From Gemmatimonadota bacterium (GTDB lineage Bacteria > Gemmatimonadota > Gemmatimonadetes > Gemmatimonadales > Gemmatimonadaceae): DNA of 64,000 bases. Location: NCBI GenBank assembly GCA_016704465.1, contig JADJAD010000007.1, forward strand, positions 124,001 through 188,000, in the 5' to 3' direction. Positions 18,101-27,900 of the stretch are shown here, piece after piece. Each line of letters opens with the position of its first letter. Position 1 is the first letter of the stretch. A program made the translations under genes and the position numbers. The notes under the pieces were generated by a model. That model was not told the DNA's origin. It saw only the letters and a list, made by a program, of their open reading frames with translations, and searched no databases.

Positions 18101-19869
18101 GGACGCGCTGGGAGTGGCGCCCGCTCGCCGGTGCGGCGCTCCCGCCGGGCGTTGCCTTCGTGCTCGAGCGTCGCCTGCACCGCCTCTCGCCGACGGCGCG
18201 GGCGATCCTGGCGACGGCCGCAGTCCTCGGCTCGCCGTTCTCGATGCAGTTGCTGCTGGCGACAGCCAGCGCCCCCGAGGGACACGTCACCGCCGCCCTC
18301 GATGAGGGCGAGGCCGCCGCGGTGGTGCAGCCGACCGCTGCGCACAGCGGCGACTACGCCTTCACGCACGACCTGCTCGCCGAGGCCATCACCCGCGACA
18401 TCCCCGAGCGGCAGCGGCAGCGCCTGCACGAGATCACCGCGCGCCTGCTCGAGCTGCGGGCCCCGTCGTCGGTCGAGTCGATCGCCGCGCACTACCACGC
18501 CGCCGGCCTCGACGCCGAGGCGTTTCGCTACGCCCGACTCGCCGCCGACCGGTGCACCGCCGTGTTCGCCCACGACGCCGCGCTCCAGACCTTGCAGCTG
18601 GCGCAGCGCTACGCCCCATCGGCGCGCGAGCTGGCGACGCTGCGTGTGCAGCTGGCGAGGGTGGCAAGCGATGCGGGCCGCTACGCCGACGCCGAGACCT
18701 GGTGCGACCTCGCCCTCGAGCGGCTGACCGGCGACGACCAGCGCGACACCGCGCTGGTCGTGCGGCAGCAGCGCGAGGTCGTGCGGGTGCACCGCGGCAA
18801 GTCGCCCCGACGCGCACTCGAGGCGCTGCGCACCCTCCTGGCCTCCGCCGACACCGCCGACCCCGACGTGCGCGGCACGGTGCAGCTGGCGGCGGCACAG
18901 CTGGCGCTCGACATCGCCGACTGGACCCTCGCGGCATCCCTGGCCCGCAAGTCGATGGACACGCTCGGCACGCGGGCCAGCGACGCGCAGCGAGCCGATG
19001 CCCTGCGCCTGCTCGCCATGGCACGGTACGGCTCCGCCCCGGACGAGAGCGTCGCCCTCGGGCGCGACGCCGCCGCCGCCGGTGACGCCAGCGGTGACCG
19101 GCTCGCGTCGGCGCGCGCCCTGCTCGCACTCGGCGACTTGTACCTGCGCGCCGGGCAGCTGCCGCGCGCCGACGAAACGCTCGGCGAGGCGCTGGACACC
19201 GCGCGCGGGGCGCACGCCGCCCCCCTCGCGGCCGAGGTGTCGCGCACCCTCGGCGCTCTGCGCGGCCGCCAGGGGATGTTCGCCGAGGCCATGCGGTGGA
19301 TGGGCGATGCCGAGCGCATCTTCAGCGCCCTGGCCGATCCGTACGAACAGCTGCGCACGACCCTGCTCGTCGCGCACGTCGCGCGCGACGAGGGCGAGCG
19401 CGCGCGCGCCCACGATCGGTACGATGCCGCGGCCCGCGCGGCCCGCGAGCTCGACGTGTCGTGGATCGAGCTCGCCGCCGTGGCCGGCGCGGCACTGACC
19501 AACGGTGGCCCCGACGCCCCGACGACCGCCGCGCGGTGGCAACGCGCCAACGAGCTGATCTCCAGTGCTCCCCCCGACTGGTGGTTCCCGGGCCGCGAGC
19601 TCGTCGACGCCCTCGGGATCCAGCTGGCGATCAGTGCCGGACACGGCGGCGCCGCCTTCGACCTGTTTGCCCGTGCGCTGCGACGGTTCGACGCCGTGGA
19701 CCAATACGCCGGTGCGTGGCTCGTGGCCGAGTGCGCCGACGGGCTGGAGCGTTCGGGGTTTCCAGCCATCGCGACGACGCGCCGCCTGGCGCGAGAGCGC
19801 GCCGAAGCGCTGGCATTCGCGCCCTTGGTCATGCGACTCGACGACGGCGCGCGCGACGCAAACGGGTGA
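15163..19869 (+). CDS. Composite TPR / HD-GYP / GGDEF / STAND-ATPase signalling protein
   Basis: A 1568-residue cytoplasmic protein with no signal peptide. TPR-like helices fill residues about 10-325. An HD-GYP phosphodiesterase domain follows with HDIGKLEVP (His397-Asp398) and HHECWDGSGYPHG (GYP at 458-460). A GGDEF diguanylate cyclase domain has an intact RRGGDEF (GGDEF 628-632). An AAA_16-type ATPase has Walker A GEEGIGKT (759-766) and Walker B LVFEDMQWAD (Asp867). More TPR-like repeats run to the C-terminus. Both c-di-GMP turnover motifs look catalytically complete. The ATPase plus TPR half resembles LuxR/adenylate-cyclase-type regulators but has no DNA-binding domain. The stop lies inside a 13-bp tandem repeat. 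It is divergent from one SusCD operon and upstream of another. Confidence 0.9.
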   Translation: MLAPAPAPAPLGALLDQGRLAEARGQVLPARELYEHALQSLPSNTPAWTIARLLVGVGRTHLATRNPDAALDCVEAVLGLPDEPGMQVGLAEALELRGRVRTREGQLAEAQDDFAEVRRLAIAAGRPALAAQAAVRLADLTELTGDLGATTSWCEAALEGYRSSGDHEGAALTACRLAMLYGDVKRWNNAEQAFVDAAAFATQLQDDRLLAVIELGRADMALDRANVERAHVAAERALELARRIEDPPLIARALLASGVVARELADLPRAGRLLEQADRLADEAEDLLLSAETARELADLMARDDRHAEALRALNRAYRAVTQLRVRGAEGDAPRRLRRLDDGFLDVVRRLAHSIEAKDHATAGHCDRVADLTCEIARRMGVDGQSLRWYRVGAYLHDIGKLEVPPTVLNKAGRLSPEEWALVKRHPVAGADMLRGVDFPWEVRPIVESHHECWDGSGYPHGLAGEEIPLAARIFTVADVYDALLARRSFKVALPRDEALDVMRRDVGRQFDPAVFKVFEEVIREGIAVPGVTSASAPPVRPEPRDPPILDDALTSVADRQSWTLHATRLLATQRGADQAVAFLLLDIDHFARVNAAYGRLQGDDLLWAVAKLLQRRLRLGDLIGRRGGDEFLILLPNTSPEVARDIADRLRDDCVRLRCARRDAPAEEIAISVSIAVACAPGDGETIESLVAAADRALFRAKRDGRDRVVVAEQSDATAARAQLDFAAFVAREDELRTLVGQLDLANRADARLVLVNGEEGIGKTALVRHLEPEIRLRAGTLVTAQCLDGDQVSPYAAWADVVSRLHAAGLIALDEWKALPRLVPDLPAPRDGDDWALTPSLLQEEIVRVVRRVARERLLVLVFEDMQWADTASWSVLEALLAALDDERLFVVVTLRPDEARGVAEWRRRLAQHARTTHLSLPRFTVEELRRWTQVVFRDADPGDEFPRVLHGYTEGIPLQVVQVLHALAEGGGIWYGGTRWEWRPLAGAALPPGVAFVLERRLHRLSPTARAILATAAVLGSPFSMQLLLATASAPEGHVTAALDEGEAAAVVQPTAAHSGDYAFTHDLLAEAITRDIPERQRQRLHEITARLLELRAPSSVESIAAHYHAAGLDAEAFRYARLAADRCTAVFAHDAALQTLQLAQRYAPSARELATLRVQLARVASDAGRYADAETWCDLALERLTGDDQRDTALVVRQQREVVRVHRGKSPRRALEALRTLLASADTADPDVRGTVQLAAAQLALDIADWTLAASLARKSMDTLGTRASDAQRADALRLLAMARYGSAPDESVALGRDAAAAGDASGDRLASARALLALGDLYLRAGQLPRADETLGEALDTARGAHAAPLAAEVSRTLGALRGRQGMFAEAMRWMGDAERIFSALADPYEQLRTTLLVAHVARDEGERARAHDRYDAAARAARELDVSWIELAAVAGAALTNGGPDAPTTAARWQRANELISSAPPDWWFPGRELVDALGIQLAISAGHGGAAFDLFARALRRFDAVDQYAGAWLVAECADGLERSGFPAIATTRRLARERAEALAFAPLVMRLDDGARDANG

Positions 19870-19945
19870 CGCAAACGGGTGACGCAAACGGGTGACGCAA
19901 ACGGGTGACGCGATCGGGTGACGCGATCGGGTGACGCGCGGGGGT
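19855..19945. repeat. 13-bp tandem repeat across the stop codon of the signalling gene
   Basis: Seven consecutive 13-bp units: four GACGCAAACGGGT, two GACGCGATCGGGT and one degenerate copy. The first unit encodes the last residues (DANG) and the stop begins at its final base. Each GGGT-GAC junction gives a TGA, and 13 is not a multiple of three, so each copy offers the stop in a new frame. Confidence 0.9.
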
Positions 19946-20018
19946 GCGCGACCGGGCGAGATCGCCAGCGAGCCCGCGCGTGACGGTAAGAACGCCCTAA
20001 TGCTCGACACCGGGGGAC

Positions 20019-20046
20019 TTGACGCCCCACCCCAAACACGTAGTGT
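20019..20046 (+). promoter_or_regulatory. Weak candidate promoter for the second SusC operon
   Basis: TTGACG at 20019-20024 and TAGTGT at 20041-20046 have a 16-bp spacing, about 115 bp before the SusC start. The -35 match is good and the -10 is poor, so this is only a candidate. Confidence 0.25.
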
Positions 20047-20160
20047 CTGTCACGCGCCCCTAGCGATTGGTCCCTGCAGGCGGCGTTTATTGCGTTTCCG
20101 CAGGCGTCCGGCGCGTCCGGCTGCCGCGGTTTGGCCCCCATCCGTCTCTGGAGGTGCCCC

Positions 20161-23100
20161 ATGCGCATGTCGTGGTCCGTTCCCCGCCGACGCCTGCTGC
20201 GTCTGGTTGCGTCAATCACGGCGCTCGCCGCGACGCCAGGAGTAGTCGTGGCACAGCCGCCTCAAGTCACCGGACGCGTCACGGCGGCCGAGGACGACGC
20301 GGCGCTGCCCGACGTGCGCGTCATCGTGCTCGGGACGTCGGTCTTCGCCATCACCAACGCGCAGGGGACCTTCACTCTGCGCGGCCTCTCGCCCGGCAAC
20401 TACGATGTGCGGGTGCTGCGCGTGGGGTATCAGGAGCAGAAGAAACCCGTGGTCGTCGCCACGACCGGGAGCGTCACGCTCAACTTCGTCATGACCCGGA
20501 CGGTCGTGCAGCTGCAGCAGGTCGTGACCACCGCCACCGGCGAACAGCGCCGAGTCGAGCTCGGCAACACGGTGTCGACGATCGACGTGGCGCGCACCGT
20601 CGAGACGTCGCCCACCAAGAACATGGGCGACCTGCTCGTGGCCAAGGCGGCCGGCGTCCAGGTGCTGCCCGGCAACATGACGGCGGGAGGAAGCCGCGTG
20701 CGCATCCGGGGCACGTCGTCCCTGTCGCTCAGCAACGACCCGATCTACATCATCGACGGCGTGCGCATGACCGGCGGCGGTGGCACCGGGACGGCCAGCT
20801 CCGGTTCCGGGATCGGCGTCGGCGGCACGGCGCCTAACAGAGTGAACGACATCAACCCCGAGGAGATCGAGAACATCGAGGTGGTGAAAGGACCATCGGC
20901 GGCCACCCTGTACGGTACGGACGCCGCGAACGGGGTGGTCGTGATCACCACCAAGCGAGGACGTGCAGGCGCGCCGCGCTGGAGCTTCTACGGCGAGAAC
21001 GGGGTCATCCAGGACAAGAACGACTACCCGTCCACGTATGCCATTCTCGGTCACCTCCCTGCCACGCCCACGGTCGCGCGACGCTGCTGGCTGTACGAGA
21101 CGGCGCTCGGGACCTGCATCGAGGACAGCACCGCCGTCCTCAACGTCTTCAAGGATCAGGACCTCTCCCCGATCAAGGACGGCTGGCGGTGGCAGGGAGG
21201 CGGGCAGCTGAGCGGCGGGACGGACCTGATTCGTTACTTCGTCAGCGGCGAGTACGAGAGCGAGGCCGGCTCACTCGGCATCCCGGACTACGATCGTCGC
21301 CGCTTCGACTCGCTCAACGTCCGGATCTATTCCTACATGAATCGCCCCAACGTGGCGATCAAGGGATCGTACCGCGCCAACCTGAACCTCGCGCCGACCC
21401 CCAAGCTCGACCTCGGGATCACGTCGAACTTCATCAAGCTCGACCAGCGGCTTCCGCAGGTGGACAACAACGTGAATTCGTTCTGGTACAACGGCATGGT
21501 GGCCTACGGCTACAAGAACGCCGGCCCGAACTACACCGGGCGTGGATCGCTCGGGCAACCGTTGAACGGCTACAACCTCTTCACCCCCGGCGACATCTTC
21601 CAGTACCAGACGCAGCAGGGTGTGCATCGCGCCATCAATACGGCCACCGCCAACTGGCGTCCCTTCTCCTGGATGCAGAACCGCGCCGACGTCGGTCTCG
21701 ACTTCACCGACCGCACCGATTTCCAGCTGTGTCGCTTCTCCGAGTGCTCCGACTTCGGCACGAATCGGTTGGGACGCGCACTCGATGTCCGCGCCGACAT
21801 CCGTAACCTGACGCTCAACCTCGGCTCCACCGCGTCCTGGCAGCCGCGCCCGTGGCTGGGCGTGAAGAGCACCGCCGGTGTGCAGTACGTCAACTTCTCC
21901 AACCGAACGTCGTCGGCACAGGGCTCGACGCTTCCGCCGGGTGCCGAGACGCCGGCCGCCGGCACCATTCCCTCGGTAAACTCGCAGACCACGCTGCAGA
22001 AGACGTTGGGCTTGTTCGTCGAGGAGCAGGTGGCGCTCAACGACCGTCTCTTCCTCACCGGCGCGGTGCGCACCGACCAGAACTCGGCCTTCGGCACCGA
22101 CTTCCAGCGCGTCTACTACCCCAAGGGCGCCATCTCGTGGATCATCAGCGATGAGGGCTTCTTCCCGAAGATCGCCTGGCTGTCGTCGATGCGGCTGCGC
22201 GGTGCGTTAGGCTCCTCCGGCGTGCAGCCGGGACCTAACGACGCCCTCCGCACCTTCGCCGTCGCGACCACCAACGTCCTCGGGTCCGAGGTCGCGGGGC
22301 TCCGGTCATCGCTGCTGGGCAATCCAACCCTCAAGCCCGAGCGCGCACAGGAGCTGGAGTTCGGCACCGACCTCCGCCTGTTCAGCGATCGCATCAACGT
22401 CGAATTGACGTTCTACGACAAGTCGTCCCGCGACGCCCTGATCGCCCAGACCGTCGCTCCGTCGGCCGGGTCAGCTGCGACCAGCGTGCTCGCCAACCTG
22501 GGCGAAGTGCGCAACTGGGGCTACGAGACGTTGATCAACGCCCAGCTCCTCTCCCGTCGCGCGGTCGCCTGGGACCTGACCGTCTCGGCCTCGCGCAACA
22601 GCAACGAACTGGTCTCGCTCGGTACCGATGCCGCCGGCAAGGCGATCCCGCCCATCATCGGAACCTCGACGCAGCAGCGCCCTGGCTTTCCGCTCAACGG
22701 CTACTGGCAGCGCAACTTCACCTATGCCGACGCCAACAGCGACGGCATCATCGTCCCCTCCGAGGTGACCATCGCTGACTCGATCACCTTCCAGGGCTAC
22801 TCGCAGCCGCGGCTCGAGCTGACGTTCGTCAACGGCTTCGACCTCTTCAACCGCCGGCTGCGCATCTCGTCGCTCATCGACCACAAGAGCGGCTTCAAGG
22901 TGCTCAACTCGGAGCAGCAGTTCCTCTGCCAGCAGTCGCTCTCGTGCAAGGCCACGTCGAGCCACGACGCCACGCTCTTCGAACAAGCCCGGGCCATTGC
23001 CCAGCGCTTCAAGACGCCGCAGACCACCGCCGGCTACATGGAAGACGTGCGCTTCACCCGCATCCGCGAGGTGTCGGCGACGTACAACGTGACGTCCTCG

Positions 23101-23286
23101 GTGGCGCGCCGCTACCTCAAGGCCGAGAGCCTCGGCCTCGTGTTCGCCGTCCGCAACCTCGCCATCTTCTCCGACTGGACCGGCGTCGATCCGGAGCAGA
23201 ACTACGGTGAGGGCAACCTGCAGAGTACGCTGCTCACGGCCGGACCACCGCGGTACTTCACGATGCGCGTCAACCTCCGGTACTAA
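20161..23286 (+). CDS. SusC/RagA-family TonB-linked outer-membrane transporter
   Basis: From the ATG at 20161 the product is 1041 residues. GGAGGT at 20150-20155 lies 5 bases upstream and decides this start over the in-frame ATG at 20131. The order is signal peptide (ending VVVAQPP), carboxypeptidase-regulatory-like domain (QVTGRVTAAEDDAALPDVRV), plug (VRIRGTSSLSLSNDPIYIID; IENIEVVKGPSAATLYG) and a large beta-barrel ending FTMRVNLRY with an aromatic last residue. The plug carries a Gly/Ser-rich insertion after VRMT. It is followed by its SusD partner 23 bp downstream. This second pair differs clearly from the one at 10.7-14.9 kb, so it probably takes a different substrate. Confidence 0.92.
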   Translation: MRMSWSVPRRRLLRLVASITALAATPGVVVAQPPQVTGRVTAAEDDAALPDVRVIVLGTSVFAITNAQGTFTLRGLSPGNYDVRVLRVGYQEQKKPVVVATTGSVTLNFVMTRTVVQLQQVVTTATGEQRRVELGNTVSTIDVARTVETSPTKNMGDLLVAKAAGVQVLPGNMTAGGSRVRIRGTSSLSLSNDPIYIIDGVRMTGGGGTGTASSGSGIGVGGTAPNRVNDINPEEIENIEVVKGPSAATLYGTDAANGVVVITTKRGRAGAPRWSFYGENGVIQDKNDYPSTYAILGHLPATPTVARRCWLYETALGTCIEDSTAVLNVFKDQDLSPIKDGWRWQGGGQLSGGTDLIRYFVSGEYESEAGSLGIPDYDRRRFDSLNVRIYSYMNRPNVAIKGSYRANLNLAPTPKLDLGITSNFIKLDQRLPQVDNNVNSFWYNGMVAYGYKNAGPNYTGRGSLGQPLNGYNLFTPGDIFQYQTQQGVHRAINTATANWRPFSWMQNRADVGLDFTDRTDFQLCRFSECSDFGTNRLGRALDVRADIRNLTLNLGSTASWQPRPWLGVKSTAGVQYVNFSNRTSSAQGSTLPPGAETPAAGTIPSVNSQTTLQKTLGLFVEEQVALNDRLFLTGAVRTDQNSAFGTDFQRVYYPKGAISWIISDEGFFPKIAWLSSMRLRGALGSSGVQPGPNDALRTFAVATTNVLGSEVAGLRSSLLGNPTLKPERAQELEFGTDLRLFSDRINVELTFYDKSSRDALIAQTVAPSAGSAATSVLANLGEVRNWGYETLINAQLLSRRAVAWDLTVSASRNSNELVSLGTDAAGKAIPPIIGTSTQQRPGFPLNGYWQRNFTYADANSDGIIVPSEVTIADSITFQGYSQPRLELTFVNGFDLFNRRLRISSLIDHKSGFKVLNSEQQFLCQQSLSCKATSSHDATLFEQARAIAQRFKTPQTTAGYMEDVRFTRIREVSATYNVTSSVARRYLKAESLGLVFAVRNLAIFSDWTGVDPEQNYGEGNLQSTLLTAGPPRYFTMRVNLRY

Positions 23287-23309
23287 CCTCCAACGGCCGA
23301 GACCCTCTC

Positions 23310-24692
23310 ATGACCAGACATGCTTCGCGTCATCGTGGGATCATGACCCGTGGAGTCGTGATCGCCCTCCTGTTCACCCTCTCCGGGTGCAGCCGACTGC
23401 AGGACAGCCTGCTGGCCGCCCCCGATCCTGACGTCATCGACCCGAAGTCCGCCAGCTCCGCCGCGGCGGCCGAGTCGATGCGCATCGGTGCCTTGTCACG
23501 CGTGCGCAACATCACCGCCGGCGGCGAAGGGGCGTGGATGCTCGGCGGCCTGCTCGGCGACGAGTGGAAGTCGGGTGACACCTTCCTCCAGCGCAACGAG
23601 ACTGACCAGCGCGTCGTCCAGGACAACAACGCCAACGTGCAGACGATGCTGCGCGAGATCTATCGCGTACGCACCTCGGCCCGCGAGGCACTCAACGCCC
23701 TCACGGAGTTCTCGCCAGCGTTGACCGGCAACCAGGGACAGATGTACTGGGCCATGGCCATCGCCGAGATCACGCTCGCCGAAACGTTCTGCAACGGCAC
23801 ACCACTCGGCGACGCTTCCACCGGCACGCCAGTCTACGGCCCGCCGCGCAGCAACCAGGAAGTCTTTCAGCTGGCGCTCGCCCACCTCGACAGCGCCATC
23901 GCCCTGGCCGGCGCGACCGATGCGGCGACGACCGCCATTCGCAACTCGGCGCTCGTCCTGAAGGCTCGCACGCAGCTGCAGCTCGGGCAGTTCACCTCGA
24001 TCGCCGCTACCGTCGCCGCCGTACCGACGTCGTTCCAGAACCTCGCGACCTTCGCCCTGACATCGGGCGACAACCAGGTCTGGAGCCTCAACACCAACCA
24101 GAAGCGCTGGGTCGTCGGCGATTCCATCGACGTCGGCGGGCGCATCCTGAACGCCATTCCCTTTGCCTCGGTGAGCGATCCACGTGTACGCGTCTCCGGT
24201 CAGTCGCTGGGCAACTCATCCCTGGGCAAGTCGTTCGACGGCTCCACAAACTTCGTGTCGCAAGTCAACTTCGGACGGTCGGAATCCACACCGATCGTTT
24301 CCGGGCTCGATGCCCGCCTGTACGAGGCCGAGGCCCGGCTGCAGGCCGACGACTACGCCGGGATGATGACGATTCTCAATGCCCTGCGCGCGGCCCCGCC
24401 GAACCTCGGCACCTTCGCACCGGCGGCGATGCCGGCGCTCGCCGTCCCAACCACGCGCGACGCGGCGATCGACCAGTATTTCCGCGAGAAGGCGCTCTGG
24501 GTCTTCGGACGCGGACAGCGCCTCGGCGACCTGCGTCGCCTCGTGCGCCAGTATCAGCGCAACCAGGCCAACGTCTTCCCGTCCGGCCCGTTCTTCAAGG
24601 GCGGTTCGTACGGCACCGACGTGAACTTCCCGGTCACCGTGGATGAGCAGAACAACCCCGAGTTCACGGGGTGCACCAACCGCATCGCATAA
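23310..24692 (+). CDS. RagB/SusD-family nutrient-binding lipoprotein
   Basis: A 460-residue lipoprotein with lipobox LSGC. Two starts are possible: ATG 23310 (given) or ATG 23343, which leaves a compact lipoprotein signal MTRGVVIALLFTLSGC; neither has a strong ribosome site. SusD-like features include the N-terminal helical pairs and the C-terminal EKALWVFGRGQRLGDLRRLVRQY, which corresponds to the family's R-x-x-x-L-x-G-x-R-x-x-D-L-R-R signature. It would cap the preceding SusC channel. A terminator-like hairpin lies 64 bp after the stop, ending the operon. Confidence 0.9.
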   Translation: MTRHASRHRGIMTRGVVIALLFTLSGCSRLQDSLLAAPDPDVIDPKSASSAAAAESMRIGALSRVRNITAGGEGAWMLGGLLGDEWKSGDTFLQRNETDQRVVQDNNANVQTMLREIYRVRTSAREALNALTEFSPALTGNQGQMYWAMAIAEITLAETFCNGTPLGDASTGTPVYGPPRSNQEVFQLALAHLDSAIALAGATDAATTAIRNSALVLKARTQLQLGQFTSIAATVAAVPTSFQNLATFALTSGDNQVWSLNTNQKRWVVGDSIDVGGRILNAIPFASVSDPRVRVSGQSLGNSSLGKSFDGSTNFVSQVNFGRSESTPIVSGLDARLYEAEARLQADDYAGMMTILNALRAAPPNLGTFAPAAMPALAVPTTRDAAIDQYFREKALWVFGRGQRLGDLRRLVRQYQRNQANVFPSGPFFKGGSYGTDVNFPVTVDEQNNPEFTGCTNRIA

Positions 24693-24755
24693 CGAACGAC
24701 CACGTCGGCTCCCACGCGCGGCAGCGCACCACCCGCTGTACATTCACGACGGACT

Positions 24756-24795
24756 GGGCCTCGGACTCAACGGAGACCGAGGCCCTTTCCGTTTA
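24756..24795 (+). terminator. Rho-independent-type terminator after the SusCD operon
   Basis: A perfect 9-bp stem (GGGCCTCGG / CCGAGGCCC) with a 12-base loop is followed by TTTCCGTTTA. It is placed 64 bp after the SusD stop and before the Asp-box protein gene, as expected for an operon end. Confidence 0.75.
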
Positions 24796-24917
24796 GTACG
24801 GGGACATGTGCCCCGCCAGTCTCGCCGATTGTCCGGCGGACCTCCGAGTCGCCCCCGCCGCGCCCGCCATTCCCGGCGATGCGCGTCGCTCCACCACGCC
24901 TCACTCGTCGATCATCC

Positions 24918-27900
24918 ATGCACACTGTCGTTCGCCGCTCCACGGGAGCCGTCGCGCTGGCGTGGCTGGCGCTCGCCGGCACGCCGCACGCCCTCGCCGC
25001 ACAGGCCACCGCCCCCTTCGAAGTCGACTCCTCGACCCTGGCCGCCTTCAAGTGGCGACTCGTCGGACCCGCCAACACCATGGGACGCGTCTCCGATGTG
25101 GTCGGCATCCCGTCGCCGTCCAAGACGCTGTTCGTCGCCGCGGCCGCGGGCGGCATCTGGAAGTCGACCAACAACGGCACCACCTGGCGCCCGGTCTTCG
25201 ACAATGAGCGCGTCATCTCCATGGGAATGCTGGCCATCGCGCCCAGCGACACCATGCAGGTGTGGGCCGGGACCGGCGAGCCGAACTCGCGCAACTCCAT
25301 CTCGCCCGGTGGCGGCATCTATAAGTCCACCGACGGCGGCCTCACCTGGAAGCTGATGGGGCTGGAGAAGACCCAGACCATCGGGCGCATCGTCGTGCAC
25401 CCGACCAACCCGAACATCGTCTACGTCGCCGCGCTCGGCGCGATCTGGAACGCCAACAAGGAACGCGGCCTCTACAAGACGACCGACGGCGGCACCTCGT
25501 GGGAGCTGGTGAAGTTCATCTCCGACAAGGCGGGAGTCGTCGACGTCCAGCTCGACCCGTCCAACCCGGACGTGGTCTGGGCGGCCAGCTATGAGCGCGT
25601 CCGAGGACCGTACTTCCTCAAGTCGGGCGGCCCCGGTTCGGCACTCTGGAAGTCCAACGACGCCGGTGCCACCTGGTCCGAGATCAAGGGCAATGGCTTC
25701 CCCGAGACCATGAAGGGGCGCATCAGCATCGCCCTCGCTGCCAGCAACCCGCGGACGATGTACACGATGGTCGAGGCGGATACGGCGCCGAACCCCAAGC
25801 CCGACAAGGCGAAGCCGGCCCAGGAGAAGCCGAGCGGCCTCTATCGCTCCGAAGACGGCGGCGTGAACTGGGCGCGCACCAGCAGCGATAACGTGCGACC
25901 GTTCTATTACTCGCAGGTGCGCGTGCACCCGAAGAACCCCGACCGCGTCTACTGGTCGTCCACCCCGGTCAAGGTCTCGGACGACGGCGGCATCACAGCG
26001 AAGAACGCCACCGTCGGCGTGCACGTGGACCATCACGGCATGTGGATCGACCCCAACGACCCCGATCGCATGATCGTCGGCAACGACGGCGGCATCGCGA
26101 TCACGTATGACCAGGGCGGGAGCTACCAGGTTGCCAGCACGCTGCCGCTCTCGCAGCCGTACAACGTGTCGTTCGACATGTCGGTTCCCTACCGCGTCTG
26201 TGCCGGCCTGCAGGACAACGGCTCATGGTGCGGCCCCTCGCGCCGCCGGCAGGGCGCGATCACCAACGCCATGTGGGCGACGGTCGCCGGCGGCGACGGC
26301 TTCGTCACCCAGCAGGACCCGACCGACCCGAATACCATCTACGCCGAGTCGCAGGGCGGCAACATCTCGCGCTTCAACTTCGCCACCAGCGAGCGCACCT
26401 CGCTCGTGAAGCCGAACTGGCGCCCGCAGTACGCCCAGTGGGAGGACTCGATCCTCGTCGAGCGCCCCGACACCGCCGCCTCGCTCTCACGAGACCAGCG
26501 CCGTCGCGTCGAGGACCTGCGCGCACGCCAGAAAAACGACTCGGTCGCCTTCGACCTGCGCTGGAACTGGAACACGCCGTTCATCATATCGGCGCACAAC
26601 CCGCAGGTGCTCTACTTCGGCGCCAATCGTGTGTTGAAGAGCACGCGCCGCGGCGAGCAGATGTACCCCATCTCTCCCGACCTCACCTTTGCCGACGCCG
26701 AGAAGGTCCGCGTCGCGACCCGCACGACCGGCGGCATCACGACCGACGCCACGGGCGCCGAGATGTACGGCACGATCGTGTCGATCGCCGAGTCGCCCAT
26801 CCGCCCCGGCATCCTCTTCGCCGGGACCGACGACGGACGCGTCTGGGTCACGAAGAACGACGGCGGCAGCTGGGACGAGCTCAAGAGCTTCCCCGGGCTT
26901 CCGCCTAACGCCTACGTCAGCGAGATCGAGGCGTCGCCGCATGACTCGATGACCGTCTTCGTCACCTTCGACAACCACCGCGTCGGCGACTTCGCCCCGT
27001 ACGTCTATCACTCGGCCGACTTCGGCCGGTCGTTCCGCTCCATCGCCGGCGCGCTGCCAACCGGCGGCCCGGACTTCGTGCACGTGATCAAGCAGGACCC
27101 CACCAATCCCGACCTGCTGTTCGTCGGGACCGACGTTGGCGTCTTCGTCTCGCTCAACCGCGGGCAGAGCTGGCAGAAGTTCATGTCGGGACTCCCGACC
27201 GTGCCGGTCAACGACCTCAAGATCCACCCCAGAGACAAGGAGCTGATCGCCGCCACCCACGGGCGCGCGGTCTGGATCGTCGACATCGCCGCGTTGCAGC
27301 AGATGACCCCGACGGTGGTCGCCGCCGACGCGTTCCTCTTCGAGCCCAAGACCGGCTATCAGTACGGCGACGTCGCGTTCGAGGGGCAGTCGGTGGGGCA
27401 CCAGTGGTTCCAGGCCCCGAGCCCCACGTACGGCGCCGAGATCTCCTATCGACTCGGGACGCGCGGCTCAGGGCAAACCCGCGTCGTCATCCAGGACGTG
27501 GCGGGCGACACCATTCGCACGCTCAACGGCCCCTCGGGGATGGGAACGCACAAGGTGGTGTGGGATTATCGCGGGAAGGCCCCCGCAGCCCCGGCGCTGT
27601 CGCCCGCAGGACGCCGCGATTCCATCATCACCGCACGTCGAGCCGACTTCGTCTTCGACTCCCTCGGCAAGGCGGGGATGGATACCACGGCGCTGAACCG
27701 CTTCCGCCGCATGCTGCAGGGGGGCGACATGCAGCAGATGGCCCAGATGTTCATGGGCGGCGGGCAGGGTCAATCGACCGCCTGGGTGCCGCGCCCGGGT
27801 GAGCAGGCCGTCGCGCAGCGCGGCGGCGGCGGTGGCGGTGGACGCGGGGCGGCAGCCGGCGCTGCCGCGGCCGCCGGGATCACCGATCCCAACGTGGCGT

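Noticed and set aside
16762..20010. 1082-codon minus-strand frame under the signalling gene
   Set aside because: It is antisense to a protein with intact HD-GYP, GGDEF and Walker motifs; the composition is non-globular.
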